Source of the DNA: Verrucomicrobiota bacterium
GTDB taxonomy: Bacteria; Verrucomicrobiota; Verrucomicrobiia; Limisphaerales; UBA1100
Assembly: GCA_028343615.1 (NCBI GenBank)
Contig: JAOLZA010000030.1
Coordinates: forward strand, 1-32,827
Direction of reading: 5' to 3'
Length of the DNA stretch: 32,827 nt
Positions 1-8,659 of the stretch are shown one piece after another (position 1 is the first letter of the stretch; every line of letters begins with the position of its first letter). The translations under genes were made by a program, and so were the position numbers. Below the pieces are notes generated by a model that searched no databases, was not told where the DNA came from, and saw only the letters and a program-made list of their open reading frames with translations.

Positions 1-1
1 C

Positions 2-121
2 GTCGGGTCAGCGGACAAAAAACTCTATGCCATCAAGACCGACTCCAAAGGCCTAGCCAAAAGCCCGTGGCCCATGCGTGGGCAAAATGCCCAACACACG
101 GGGCGGGTAATGAAGAAATAA
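2..121 (+). CDS. C-terminal end of a PQQ-like beta-propeller protein (partial)
   Basis: The window opens inside a reading frame that runs for 39 codons to a TAA at 119-121. The residues include a 'GSADKKLYAIKT' blade motif and end in a 'PWPMRGQNAQHTGR' segment, the usual closing strand of secreted PQQ-like/WD40-like beta-propeller proteins common in Verrucomicrobia and Planctomycetes. The next gene starts 6 nt after the stop, so the two are probably co-transcribed. Only the tail is visible, so the size, signal peptide and any kinase or cytochrome domain upstream are unknown. The family call rests on these short motifs alone. Confidence 0.6.
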   Translation, partial: VGSADKKLYAIKTDSKGLAKSPWPMRGQNAQHTGRVMKK

Positions 122-127
122 TTTAAA

Positions 128-1510
128 ATGAAAAAACAAATCCTCTTTGTCCTCGTAGCCCTTCTGCTCGCCCTGCCCTCAGCGCAGGCCGCCAAGCCCA
201 ATTTCATCGTCGTTTTCTGTGATGACCTTGGCTACGGCGATATTGGCCCCTTCGGCTCCACAAAACACGCCACGCCGGTATTGGACAAGATGGCCAAGGA
301 AGGCATGAAGCTCACCGACTTCTATTCCACCTGCCCCGTCTGCACCCCCTCACGCTCCAGCCTCATGACCGGCTGTTATCCGCGCCGGGTAAACATGCAT
401 GTGGATGAAAAGAACCTGTGCGTGCTCTTCCCCGCCGCCCGCAAGGGCCTCAACCCCAGCGAGATCACCGTAGCCGAGGTGTTAAAAGAGCAGGGCTACG
501 CCACCATGTGCATCGGCAAATGGCATCTGGGCGATCACCCCGATTTCATGCCCACTTCTCAAGGCTTCGATCATTACTTTGGCATCCCCTACAGCAACGA
601 CATGAACCGCAAGCAGGTACCGTTGCCCTTGGTGCGCGATCTTGAGGTAATTGAGGATAGCGTACAGCGCGATACCACCATCACCACACAGTACACCGAA
701 GAAGCCGTAAAATTCATCAAGGCCAACAGCAAAAAGCCTTTCTTCCTCTACCTGCCGCACACCGCCGTGCATCTGCCCTTGGTGCCCGGCGAAAAATTCA
801 AGGGTACCAGCAAGGATGGCCCCTACGGCGATTGGGTGCAGGAGATCGATTGGTCCATGGGCGAACTTTTCAAGGCGCTGAAAGCCGAAGGCATCGATGA
901 AAATACTTTTGTTCTCTTTACTTCCGACAACGGTTCCTTCCGCGAGAAGCAGGGCAGTAACCTCCCCCTGCGCGGCCGCAAAGGCCGCACCGACGAAGGC
1001 GGCATGCGCGTTCCCTGCGTGGTGCGTTGGCCCGGCAAAATCCCCGCCGGTACCAGCAGTGGCACGCTCACCAGCACACTGGACATCCTTCCCACCCTCG
1101 CCGCAATCGCCGGCGGCAAAACACCCACTGACCGCATTATTGATGGCAAAAACATTTGGCCGATACTCAGCGGAAAATCCAAGGATCATCCGCGCGAGGC
1201 TTATTACTATTACCAGATGGATCAGTTGCAGGCCGTGCGTTCCGGCGACTGGAAGCTCTTTGTCGCCATGGACTCCAAAAAACGTAACTGGGGCAAGCCT
1301 GAGGGCAAAAAGGAACTCAAGCTCTATAATCTAGCCAAAGACATTCGCGAGGACAACGACGTGGCCGCCGCCAATCCTAATGTGGTAAAGCAACTTCTTG
1401 CTCATGCCGAGGCCGCCCGTAAAGACTTAGGTGACACAAACCGTCCCGGCAAAGGTCAACGTAAAGCCGGCTGGGTTGATGAAGCTTCGCCTCGTTTACT
1501 CAAGAAGTAA
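128..1510 (+). CDS. Secreted type I sulfatase (arylsulfatase A/GALNS-like)
   Basis: A 460-residue sulfatase predicted to hydrolyse sulfate esters, probably on a polysaccharide, outside the cytoplasm. A signal peptide is visible at residues 1-21 (Lys-Lys, a Leu/Val/Ala core, AQA cleavage). The formylglycine motif CTPSR lies at 72-76, with Cys72 as the residue to be oxidised. Metal and active-site motifs follow: DD 32-33, GKWHLG 130-135, HTAVH 211-215, DNG 267-269 and GGMRVP 291-296. All are present, so the enzyme should be active if a formylglycine-generating enzyme exists in the genome. It starts 6 nt after the propeller gene, and its TAA overlaps the next ATG by one base (TAATG), which suggests translational coupling. 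Substrate cannot be read from the sequence. Confidence 0.93.
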   Translation: MKKQILFVLVALLLALPSAQAAKPNFIVVFCDDLGYGDIGPFGSTKHATPVLDKMAKEGMKLTDFYSTCPVCTPSRSSLMTGCYPRRVNMHVDEKNLCVLFPAARKGLNPSEITVAEVLKEQGYATMCIGKWHLGDHPDFMPTSQGFDHYFGIPYSNDMNRKQVPLPLVRDLEVIEDSVQRDTTITTQYTEEAVKFIKANSKKPFFLYLPHTAVHLPLVPGEKFKGTSKDGPYGDWVQEIDWSMGELFKALKAEGIDENTFVLFTSDNGSFREKQGSNLPLRGRKGRTDEGGMRVPCVVRWPGKIPAGTSSGTLTSTLDILPTLAAIAGGKTPTDRIIDGKNIWPILSGKSKDHPREAYYYYQMDQLQAVRSGDWKLFVAMDSKKRNWGKPEGKKELKLYNLAKDIREDNDVAAANPNVVKQLLAHAEAARKDLGDTNRPGKGQRKAGWVDEASPRLLKK

Positions 1511-3333
1511 TGAAGCACCTTACTATCGGGTTTCTACTTGCCGTTTTTTTCACTCCTTATCTTTGGGGTGCCAAGAAGAATGCGCAACCGGTCGTCGAGA
1601 AACCCTTCCCTCCATTGGAAGCGGCTAAAACCATGCAGGTGCCCAAGGGATTCAACGTGACCCTTTTTGCCGGTGAACCGGATATCAAGCAGCCGATTGG
1701 TTTCTGCATCGATGATCGGGGCCGGTTGTGGGTGGCCGAGGCCAATAATTATCCAGACAAGAAAGCGGGCAAAAAGGACCGCATCATCATTCTCGAAGAT
1801 ACTGATGGGGATGGAACGCACGACAAGCGGATTGTTTTCTGCGATAAGCTGGAATACGTGAGTGGAATTGAGGTGGGCTTTGGCGGCGCGTGGGTGATGT
1901 CGATTCCGAACTTTTATTTCATCCCGGACAAGGATTACGACGGCGTGCCCGATGGTGAACCCATTGTTCTTTTGGATGGCTTTGGCACCCACGCCAACGC
2001 GCACAATATCGCCAACGGCTTTGCTTGGGGGCCGGACGGCTGGCTGTATGCAACGCATGGTCGATCGAACTGGTCGCTGGTGGGCAAGCCGGGTAAGCCT
2101 GAGGCGGAGCGGCGGCGCATTGACGGCGGCGTGTGGCGGTATCATCCGTTGCGGCATGTGTGGGAGAATTTTGCAGACGGCACGACCAATCCATGGGGTA
2201 TCGATTGGAATGATTACGGACACGCCTTTGTGTGCAACTGCGTGAACCCGCATCTCTTTCATGTGATCCAAGGTGCTTATTATGAGCCCGGGCGTAATCG
2301 GCCCACCGGCAAATATGCCTATGAGCGCATTGCCACCATTGCCGATCATTTGCACTTTACCAACACCAAGACGATCCGGGCCGGGATAGGCACGCCCGAG
2401 GAGGATGTGGCCGGCGGCGGCCATGCGCATTGTGGCACGATGATCTACCTCGGAGACAACTGGCCCTCTGAATATCGGAATCAAGTGTTCATGAATAATA
2501 TTCACGGTCGCCGTGTGAATCATGACCGGTTGATCCGCAAGGGCAGTGGATACACGGCAACGCATGCGCCTGATGTTATGCGCGCGGCTGATCCATGGTT
2601 TGTTGGCGTGTCACTGGCCTACGGTCCGGACGGGGCGGTATATGTTAGCGATTTTTCTGACACCGGCGAATGCCATCACACCCGTAACACCCGCAAGCAC
2701 ACCGGCCGCATTTACAAGATCACTTATGGCAAGCCCAAGTCGTGGCAGGGCGATATAAACAAGTTGTCCAATCCGGAACTGCTCAAGCTGCAATCGCACA
2801 GGAACGATTGGTTTGTGCGGCATGCCCGTCGGGTATTGCAGGAACGGCAGGCGGATACTTCTGCGCTGGTAAAAACTCTAAAGACAGGCAGTTCTGTGCC
2901 GCTACGCCTGCGGGCTTTATGGGCATTGCGCGTAACAGGGCACTTGAAAGAAGAAACCCTTGCGGGCTTATTAAAGGATTCAAGCGAACATCTTCGTGCT
3001 TGGGCCATTCAATTGCTTGCTGAAAATCAAAACCCTAGCGAAAAGGTTCTTAATGAATTCGTCAGCATGGCGAAGAAAGATAAGTCGCCACTGGTTCGCC
3101 TGTATCTGGCGAGTGCCATGCAGCGTTTGTCAGTGAAGCAGCGCGTGCCTGTGCTGAAGGCACTCCTTGGGCACGCAGAGGATGAGGGCGATCAGAATCT
3201 GCCGCTGATGTATTGGTACGCTACTGAGCCAGTAGTCGCTGCAGATAAGAAGGCAGCGGTGCAGCTTTTAGCTGCCTGCAAAATTTCCAAAGTGCGGCAG
3301 TTTATCACCCGTCGAATGGCGACGGGCCCGTAA
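1510..3333 (+). CDS. PVC membrane-bound dehydrogenase-type beta-propeller with HEAT repeats, lacking its cytochrome domain
   Basis: A 607-residue secreted protein with a signal peptide at about 1-20. Residues from about 40 match the Piru_Ver_Nterm / membrane-bound dehydrogenase family: 'VPKGFNVTLFAGEPDIKQP', then 'GRLWVAEANNYP', Ca-binding-like DTDGDGTHD at 97-105, and the characteristic 'HAHCGTMIYLGDNWP'. From about residue 420 the protein becomes alpha-helical HEAT-like repeats. Family members are usually around 1000 residues and continue through more HEAT repeats into a PVC-type heme-binding cytochrome c domain. This one stops after 'FITRRMATGP' with no CxxCH. The missing part appears as the separate gene at 6375-7571, beyond two sulfatase genes. 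The enzymatic substrate of the family is not established. The start overlaps the stop of the upstream sulfatase. Confidence 0.88.
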   Translation: MKHLTIGFLLAVFFTPYLWGAKKNAQPVVEKPFPPLEAAKTMQVPKGFNVTLFAGEPDIKQPIGFCIDDRGRLWVAEANNYPDKKAGKKDRIIILEDTDGDGTHDKRIVFCDKLEYVSGIEVGFGGAWVMSIPNFYFIPDKDYDGVPDGEPIVLLDGFGTHANAHNIANGFAWGPDGWLYATHGRSNWSLVGKPGKPEAERRRIDGGVWRYHPLRHVWENFADGTTNPWGIDWNDYGHAFVCNCVNPHLFHVIQGAYYEPGRNRPTGKYAYERIATIADHLHFTNTKTIRAGIGTPEEDVAGGGHAHCGTMIYLGDNWPSEYRNQVFMNNIHGRRVNHDRLIRKGSGYTATHAPDVMRAADPWFVGVSLAYGPDGAVYVSDFSDTGECHHTRNTRKHTGRIYKITYGKPKSWQGDINKLSNPELLKLQSHRNDWFVRHARRVLQERQADTSALVKTLKTGSSVPLRLRALWALRVTGHLKEETLAGLLKDSSEHLRAWAIQLLAENQNPSEKVLNEFVSMAKKDKSPLVRLYLASAMQRLSVKQRVPVLKALLGHAEDEGDQNLPLMYWYATEPVVAADKKAAVQLLAACKISKVRQFITRRMATGP

Positions 3334-3368
3334 GCTCAGTTCATTCTTGGGAATCTGATATAGAATCT

Positions 3369-4826
3369 ATGAAAAGCCAGTTACTGATATTTTTGTTTGT
3401 GTGGATGTTGGTCTCAGTTGGATTTATTCAATCAACCGAGGCAGGGCAGGGCCCAAATATTCTTCTCATCGTCTCGGAGGATAATGGGCCTGAGATTGGG
3501 TGCTATGGTACACCGATTAGTACTCCCAATCTGGACAACCTGGCAGCTCGGGGAACGCTATTCAGTAATGCTTATGTCCCACAGGCGGGATGTTCGCAAT
3601 CTCGGGCGGCTTTTCTGACCGGGCTATATCCGCACCAAAACGGGCAGATTGGATTGGCCACCTGGAAGTATAGGATGTACTCAGAAAAAATCCCGAATGT
3701 GGTGAAGTCTCTTGGCAAGGCGGGTTATCGGACCGGCATCATCGGCAAACTACATGTCAACCCTGAGAGCGCGTTTCCCTTTGACTTCAAGGTAATCCCC
3801 CAAGCGAACTTCAATCGCAAGAACATGGCGGTCTATGTTGAGAGTGCGAAGAGGTTTTTCCGGGAAACCGCCAAGCCATTTTACCTACAGGTGAATTATC
3901 CGGATGCTCACCGACCTTTCATCAAGATGGTCGACGATCTGCCGGCTAAGCCCTTGATTGGCAAGGATGTCGATGCCATTGCCTACATGGGGATCAACCA
4001 TCCCGAACTCAAGCAGCAGACCGCGGACTACTACAACTGCATGATGCGACTTGATTCGTATATAGGCGACCTGCTCAAGGCACTCAAAGGCTCGGGCAAG
4101 GCGGCAAACACCGTGGTGATCTATATAGGTGATCACGGGGCGGATCTTCTGCGAGGCAAGCGAACCTCTTATGAGGGTGGGGTTCGCATACCTATGATCA
4201 TACGTTGGCCAGGCACGAAGGGTGGCCAGGTAAGGAAGGAGCTGGTCAGCACGCTCGATCTTTTTCCCACATTCTGTGAAATCGCCGAGGTGCGGGTTCC
4301 CAAATCATTGCCGGGAAGGTCTCTAAAGCCCATCGTCCACGGAGAGTATCCGGAGTGGCGCCAGTATCTCTTCACCGAATTTCACGTCCATTCGAATCAC
4401 AATCCATGGCCCCAGCGAACGGTGCGCGATATGCGTTATAAGCTGATCTACAATCCCCTCGCCGGAGAGGTGAATCCCGGATATTCCTTCACGATGGGAA
4501 AAAAGTTTTTCAATGCTTCCGAGGCGGAACTATTTGCTGTTGCGTCGCCACAGGTTCGGAGAGCTTACAAGATGATGAAACAGCCTCCAAAGTATGAGCT
4601 TTATGACCTGCAAACTGATCCCTATGAATTTAAGAACCTTGCCGATGATCCCGGGCACGAAAAGACTCTTACTAGACTGACCACAAAACTTTTGCATTGG
4701 CAAAATGAGACAGGGGACGCCCTGAAAGACCCTAAGCTTGCCCACAAGCTTTTTTCCATGATCCGGGAAGCTGGGACCGCTAAGAGAAAGGCCCTGGACT
4801 ATAAAACTTTTATGAAGATTCCATGA
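3369..4826 (+). CDS. Secreted sulfatase, heparan N-sulfatase-like, with unusual CSQSR motif
   Basis: A 485-residue sulfatase with a signal peptide at about 1-26. The metal-site region reads 'VSEDNGPEIGCYG' (35-47). The formylglycine position is Cys75 in CSQSR (75-79), so Gln replaces the usual Pro or Ala at the third position. GKLHV 126-130, 'NYPDAHRPF' 176-184, GDHG 254-257 and Lys264 complete the active site. The overall pattern resembles N-sulfoglucosamine sulfohydrolase-type sulfatases. Its TGA overlaps the next ATG (ATGA, 4823-4826), so the two sulfatases form a coupled pair. Composition is lower than its neighbours: 28 of 60 bases are G/C at 3781-3840, against 36 of 60 at 781-840. With its partner it sits between two halves of what is normally one protein. 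Confidence 0.9.
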   Translation: MKSQLLIFLFVWMLVSVGFIQSTEAGQGPNILLIVSEDNGPEIGCYGTPISTPNLDNLAARGTLFSNAYVPQAGCSQSRAAFLTGLYPHQNGQIGLATWKYRMYSEKIPNVVKSLGKAGYRTGIIGKLHVNPESAFPFDFKVIPQANFNRKNMAVYVESAKRFFRETAKPFYLQVNYPDAHRPFIKMVDDLPAKPLIGKDVDAIAYMGINHPELKQQTADYYNCMMRLDSYIGDLLKALKGSGKAANTVVIYIGDHGADLLRGKRTSYEGGVRIPMIIRWPGTKGGQVRKELVSTLDLFPTFCEIAEVRVPKSLPGRSLKPIVHGEYPEWRQYLFTEFHVHSNHNPWPQRTVRDMRYKLIYNPLAGEVNPGYSFTMGKKFFNASEAELFAVASPQVRRAYKMMKQPPKYELYDLQTDPYEFKNLADDPGHEKTLTRLTTKLLHWQNETGDALKDPKLAHKLFSMIREAGTAKRKALDYKTFMKIP

Positions 4827-6274
4827 TTCGCGTTTGCCTGTGCATTTTATTCCTGCCGATGATCGTTCACGCGACGGATCGTCCCAACGTCCTGTTCATT
4901 GTGGTAGATGATCTGCGCTCAAGTTTGGGTATATTCGGAGACAAACTGGCGATAACCCCCAATATTGATGCGTTGGGCTCACGTGGAACGGTATTTGTTA
5001 ATGCCCATTGCCAGATTGCCATATGTAATCCCTCTCGTGCGTCAGTTATGACTGGAATGAGACCCGATACCATTCGTGTCTGGGGGCTTTCGAAGCATTT
5101 TCGACAGGAAAAACCTGACGTGGTTACATTACCACAGTTGTTTAGGAAAAATGGTTATCATACTCATTCGATCGGCAAGATCTATCATGGGTCTGGTGAG
5201 CCATCGAAGGATCCACCGTCTTGGTCTGAGGCACCTCTGTACGACAATGTGCGTGATCCCAAGCTGCGCTATGCCACGGAGGCAAACCTGAAAGGGAAAG
5301 GACACAAACGGGCGGCCTCGGAATCTGCACCCGTTTCTGACACCGCCTATGTCGATGGTCTTGTTAGCGAAGCTGCCGTGAAAGCATTGGGCGATCTGAA
5401 GAAACGAGACAAATCGTTCTTTCTCGCAGTGGGTTTCCGCAAACCACATCTGCCATTTTCCGCACCGAAAAAATACTGGGACATGTATGATCGTGCCAAA
5501 CTGGCCAAGGCTCAAAATCCGACGATGCCCAACGATGCACCTTTGATTGCTGGTCACAGTTGGAAAGAGGTTAGGGGATATACTGATGTTCCAGATAAAG
5601 GCCCCATGACCAAAGATAAGACCGCCGAGTTACGGCACGGCTACTATGCTGCGACGAGTTATATGGACACTCAAGTGGGACGTTTGCTTGATGAGTTGAA
5701 GAGGCTCGGCCTCAACAAGAATACGATTGTCTGTCTCTATGGAGATCATGGTTTTCATCTGGGAGAACACAACCTATGGGGTAAACTTACCAACTATGAT
5801 ATGGGGACCAACGCCCCACTATTGTTTGCTTCTCCATTCCAAAAAGAAAAAGGGAAGGTAATCAGGCAAGCCGTGGAGTTTCTGGATATCTATCCGACAA
5901 TAGCTGATCTATGCGGACTTAAGAAGCCTGTTGAACTGGAAGGCAAAAGCTTGCTGCCGCTTCTTGATAACAGCAAGGCTGTAGCGAAGAACTTCGCCAT
6001 TTCACAGTTTTCTCGACCAGTGTCCTACAATTACACCAAGAAGAAACCGAAGAATATGGGTTATAGTATTCGGGATGACAGATATCGTTATACAAAATGG
6101 ATTGAATTCAAGAGTGGGGCCATCTTGGTAGAAGAATTTTATGACTATGCCAAAGGCAATGTAGAGGTTGAGAACGAAGTTAAGAATCCGCAGTACGTCA
6201 GCACCATTAATCGGATGAAGAGAAGGCTCGAAAGAACTATAAAGAACGGCATCAAGACGGACGATAGAGAATGA
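4823..6274 (+). CDS. Secreted sulfatase, iduronate-2-sulfatase-like
   Basis: A 483-residue protein with a short signal peptide (1-17). It carries VVDDLR at 27-32 and the canonical formylglycine motif CNPSR at 68-72 (Cys68), followed by a 'MTGMRPDTIRVWGL' stretch characteristic of iduronate-2-sulfatases. Further active-site signatures are GKIYHG 118-123, 'GFRKPHLPF' 204-212, GDHG 307-310 and 'HLGEHNLWGK' 312-321. It should desulfate uronic-acid residues or related sugars in the periplasm or outside the cell; the exact substrate is inference. The start overlaps the stop of the previous sulfatase by 4 nt. Two sampled lines give 29/60 and 25/60 G/C (5461-5520, 5821-5880), well below the flanking split-gene halves. 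Confidence 0.92.
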   Translation: MIRVCLCILFLPMIVHATDRPNVLFIVVDDLRSSLGIFGDKLAITPNIDALGSRGTVFVNAHCQIAICNPSRASVMTGMRPDTIRVWGLSKHFRQEKPDVVTLPQLFRKNGYHTHSIGKIYHGSGEPSKDPPSWSEAPLYDNVRDPKLRYATEANLKGKGHKRAASESAPVSDTAYVDGLVSEAAVKALGDLKKRDKSFFLAVGFRKPHLPFSAPKKYWDMYDRAKLAKAQNPTMPNDAPLIAGHSWKEVRGYTDVPDKGPMTKDKTAELRHGYYAATSYMDTQVGRLLDELKRLGLNKNTIVCLYGDHGFHLGEHNLWGKLTNYDMGTNAPLLFASPFQKEKGKVIRQAVEFLDIYPTIADLCGLKKPVELEGKSLLPLLDNSKAVAKNFAISQFSRPVSYNYTKKKPKNMGYSIRDDRYRYTKWIEFKSGAILVEEFYDYAKGNVEVENEVKNPQYVSTINRMKRRLERTIKNGIKTDDRE

Positions 6275-6295
6275 AGAGAATGCTCATCCTTCCGG

Positions 6296-6309
6296 AAATT
6301 TCGAAATTT
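6296..6309. repeat. 14-bp perfect A/T-rich palindrome in the sulfatase-cytochrome gap
   Basis: AAATTTCGAAATTT is its own reverse complement and is followed by further T residues (to 6312). It lies in the roughly 100-nt gap between the second sulfatase and the cytochrome half of the split protein. It is too A/T-rich to be a convincing intrinsic terminator; a protein-binding site is possible. Function unknown. Confidence 0.4.
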
Positions 6310-6374
6310 TTTCTAAAAGCCTCTAACTTGGAAAGGCTGGCTAAGCGGGGCCTTGTGATTGACAATTGGGCTCG

Positions 6375-7571
6375 ATGAAGAAAACTCTGTTTCTTTTAAT
6401 TGCACTGCTGCTTCTCAGTCCCCTGCCTGTGCAAGGACAGGACGGAGAAGCGCTGACTGCCTTGGTGGGAATCTTGAAGGAGTCGAATGATTCGTCGTTT
6501 CAAGTGGATATCCTCAAAGGCATCGCGGCAGCACTCAAGGGTCAGCGTAATATCGAAATGCCGAAAGGCTGGAAGGAAATCGCACCCAAGCTGGCCAAGA
6601 GCCCAAACGCGGAAGTCCGGCAACTTTCGCAGTCGCTTTCGCTCACCTTCGGCAGCAAGGCGACGCTAGATGCTTTGCGGAAGGTGCTGATGGATGAGAA
6701 GGCAAAACTGGCAGATCGCAAAAAGGCGCTGGGGGCGTTAGTGGCAGCGCGGGATGTGAGGTTGCCAAATGCATTGCGGGGACTTCTTCAAAATGAAGCG
6801 CTACGCCGGGAGGCGTTGCTCGGGCTGGGGGCGTTTGAGGACGCTAAGACTCCCCCGGCGATTTTAAAGATTTATTCGGAGCTGGATACGGCGGGCAAAC
6901 GCGATGCGCTTACCACGCTGGCTTCGCGGGTGTTGTTTGCCAAAGCGCTGATGGTGGCGGTGGGGAACCAGGCGGTGAAGGCGAATGAGTTGCCGGCGGA
7001 CATTGTGCGGCAATTGCGCGCGCATGGCGTGAAGGAGATCAACGCGCAACTCGACAAGGTTTGGGGTGTGAGCCGATCCACGCCGGCGGCGAGGCTGAAG
7101 GAGATTGCGAAATATAAAAAACTACTGGAAGCCAAGGTGAATCGCCCGGCCAATTTACCGCGTGGGCGGGTACTTTTTCAACGCACCTGCGGGCAGTGCC
7201 ACAAGCTATACGGCGAAGGCGGTGAGATAGGGCCGGACATTACGGGATCCAATCGGAACAATCTCGATTATCTGCTGACAAACATGCTCGACCCGAATGC
7301 AGAGATTCCCAACGACTATCGAACGACAATTTTGCGCACAAAAGACAATCGCGTATTGGTAGGCGTCATCCGCCGCAATGAAGGGCAGTCGGTGACCATT
7401 GCCACGCCGGCTGAGGTGGTAACCGTGGCCAAGCGCGATGTGGCGGCAATCGATCCGCAGAATTTTTCGATGATGCCCGAAGGCCTTGTGTTGGCACTCA
7501 GGGAAGACGAACTGCGCGATCTAGTGGCATACCTGCGCGGCAACAAGCAAGTGGCTTTGCCGGAGAAATAA
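6375..7571 (+). CDS. HEAT-repeat protein with PVC-type heme-binding cytochrome c domain (detached C-terminal half)
   Basis: A 398-residue protein. Residues 1-22 form a signal peptide (Lys-Lys, then a Leu/Ile core ending VQG). Residues from about 25 to 245 are HEAT-like helices, starting with 'ALTALVGILKES'. Residues 255-390 are a PVC-type cytochrome c domain: heme-attachment CGQCH at 272-276, 'GEIGPDITGSNRNNLDYLL', and a Met pair at 366-367 as possible axial ligand. The sequence continues the family fold from where the gene at 1510-3333 stops. The two add up to about 980 mature residues, the usual size of the fused protein. The ATG at 6375 is preferred because the signal peptide begins there; a TTG at 6366 would add only three residues. 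The likely role is periplasmic electron transfer for the dehydrogenase half. Confidence 0.88.
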   Translation: MKKTLFLLIALLLLSPLPVQGQDGEALTALVGILKESNDSSFQVDILKGIAAALKGQRNIEMPKGWKEIAPKLAKSPNAEVRQLSQSLSLTFGSKATLDALRKVLMDEKAKLADRKKALGALVAARDVRLPNALRGLLQNEALRREALLGLGAFEDAKTPPAILKIYSELDTAGKRDALTTLASRVLFAKALMVAVGNQAVKANELPADIVRQLRAHGVKEINAQLDKVWGVSRSTPAARLKEIAKYKKLLEAKVNRPANLPRGRVLFQRTCGQCHKLYGEGGEIGPDITGSNRNNLDYLLTNMLDPNAEIPNDYRTTILRTKDNRVLVGVIRRNEGQSVTIATPAEVVTVAKRDVAAIDPQNFSMMPEGLVLALREDELRDLVAYLRGNKQVALPEK

Positions 7572-8531
7572 TTAAGCCGGCTGGAGTTTAAGTTTTTCGG
7601 TGAGGAATTGTTCCAGCTTGACGGTGTCAGCGGCAAAGCGGCGGATGCCGTCGGCTAGTTTTTCGGTGGCGCAAGGATCTTCGTTTAACTCCCATCGGAA
7701 GGCGGTTTCGTTGAGGGTCATTTTTTCTACGTTACTGGCGTTGGCGGCTTCTTCAGTGAGCTTGCAAGGGAGGTCTCCTTCGGTTTTCTGTAGTTCCTCG
7801 AGGAGGCCAGGGCTAATTGTTAAAAGGTCACAGCCGGCGAGTTCAGTGATTTCGCCGGTGTTGCGGAAGCTCGCCCCCATGACTTCGGTGGCATAATCGA
7901 ATTTTTTGTAGTAGTTGTAAATTGCGGTGACCGATTGCACGCCGGGGTCATCGGCGGGAGCGTAGTCGTTGCCGGTCTTAGCTTTGTGCCAGTCCATGAT
8001 ACGGCCGACAAAGGGGGAAATAAGCTGTACGCCGGCCTCGGCACAGGCGATGGCTTGGGGGAAGGAGAAGAGCAACGTGAGGTTGCAGTGGATGCCTTGC
8101 TTTTCCAATTCCTCGGCGGCGCGAATGCCTTCCCATGTGGCGGCGATTTTGATGAGGATGCGTTCGCGCTCGATACCATTCTTTTCGTAACGCGCAATCA
8201 ACGACCGCGCCTTGGCAAGGGTAGCGGTGGTGTCGAAGCTCAGGCGCGCGTCCACCTCGGTACTTACGCGGCCCGGCACGATTTTCAAAATCTCTAACCC
8301 AAAAAACACGGCTAGTTTATCCAGTGCCTCGCCAAGTACATCATCGGCATTGCGGGTTTCGGCGAGGACTTTGTTGACGAGTTCAGCGTACTCGGGCATC
8401 TGTGCGGCCTTGAGAATGAGGCTGGGATTGGTGGTGGCATCTTGAGGAGTGTATTCGCGAATGGACACAAAATCGCCGGTGTCTGCGACAATGGTTGTGA
8501 ATTGCCGAAGGGAATCGAGGTGACTGCTCAT
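7572..8531 (-). CDS. tal: Transaldolase
   Basis: A 319-residue transaldolase of the non-oxidative pentose phosphate pathway, moving a dihydroxyacetone unit between sugar phosphates in the cytoplasm. The E. coli-type active site is intact: Asp17, Asn35 in 'DATTNPSL', Glu92 in 'STEVDAR', and the Schiff-base Lys128 in '[11 protein letters not shown]'. The ATG at 8531 is chosen over an in-frame start further upstream (8642), because homologous sequence starts here and because a promoter-like pair ends 6 nt before it. The stop codon abuts that of the convergent cytochrome gene with no spacing (7571/7572). It is divergent from the gene at 8660. Confidence 0.95.
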   Translation of the reverse strand: MSSHLDSLRQFTTIVADTGDFVSIREYTPQDATTNPSLILKAAQMPEYAELVNKVLAETRNADDVLGEALDKLAVFFGLEILKIVPGRVSTEVDARLSFDTTATLAKARSLIARYEKNGIERERILIKIAATWEGIRAAEELEKQGIHCNLTLLFSFPQAIACAEAGVQLISPFVGRIMDWHKAKTGNDYAPADDPGVQSVTAIYNYYKKFDYATEVMGASFRNTGEITELAGCDLLTISPGLLEELQKTEGDLPCKLTEEAANASNVEKMTLNETAFRWELNEDPCATEKLADGIRRFAADTVKLEQFLTEKLKLQPA

Positions 8532-8566
8532 GCACTTATTAAACCACACTGTGTCCGATGCGACAA
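8532..8566 (-). promoter_or_regulatory. Predicted leaderless promoter of tal
   Basis: On the minus strand, TTGTCG (8566-8561), a 17-nt spacer, TTTAAT (8543-8538) and exactly 6 nt (AAGTGC) precede the ATG at 8531. Transcription would start at or next to the A of ATG. No Shine-Dalgarno sequence is visible. The same layout recurs at six other genes in the window. Confidence 0.6.
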
Positions 8567-8625
8567 GCGGCGTTGTAACCACACTTTTTTTAGTGCGTAT
8601 TCGCTGAAAAGCCACAGAAAACGTG

Positions 8626-8659
8626 TTGCCTTCCAACCTCAACTCCGTAAACTAACCTC
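8626..8659 (+). promoter_or_regulatory. Predicted leaderless promoter of the gene at 8660
   Basis: TTGCCT (8626-8631), a 16-nt spacer, TAAACT (8648-8653) and 6 nt (AACCTC) lead directly to the ATG at 8660. No Shine-Dalgarno sequence is present. Confidence 0.6.

Noticed and set aside
1534..2565. Minus-strand open frame of 343 codons opposite the dehydrogenase-like gene
   Set aside because: Shadow of a strongly supported gene, with no recognisable domain.
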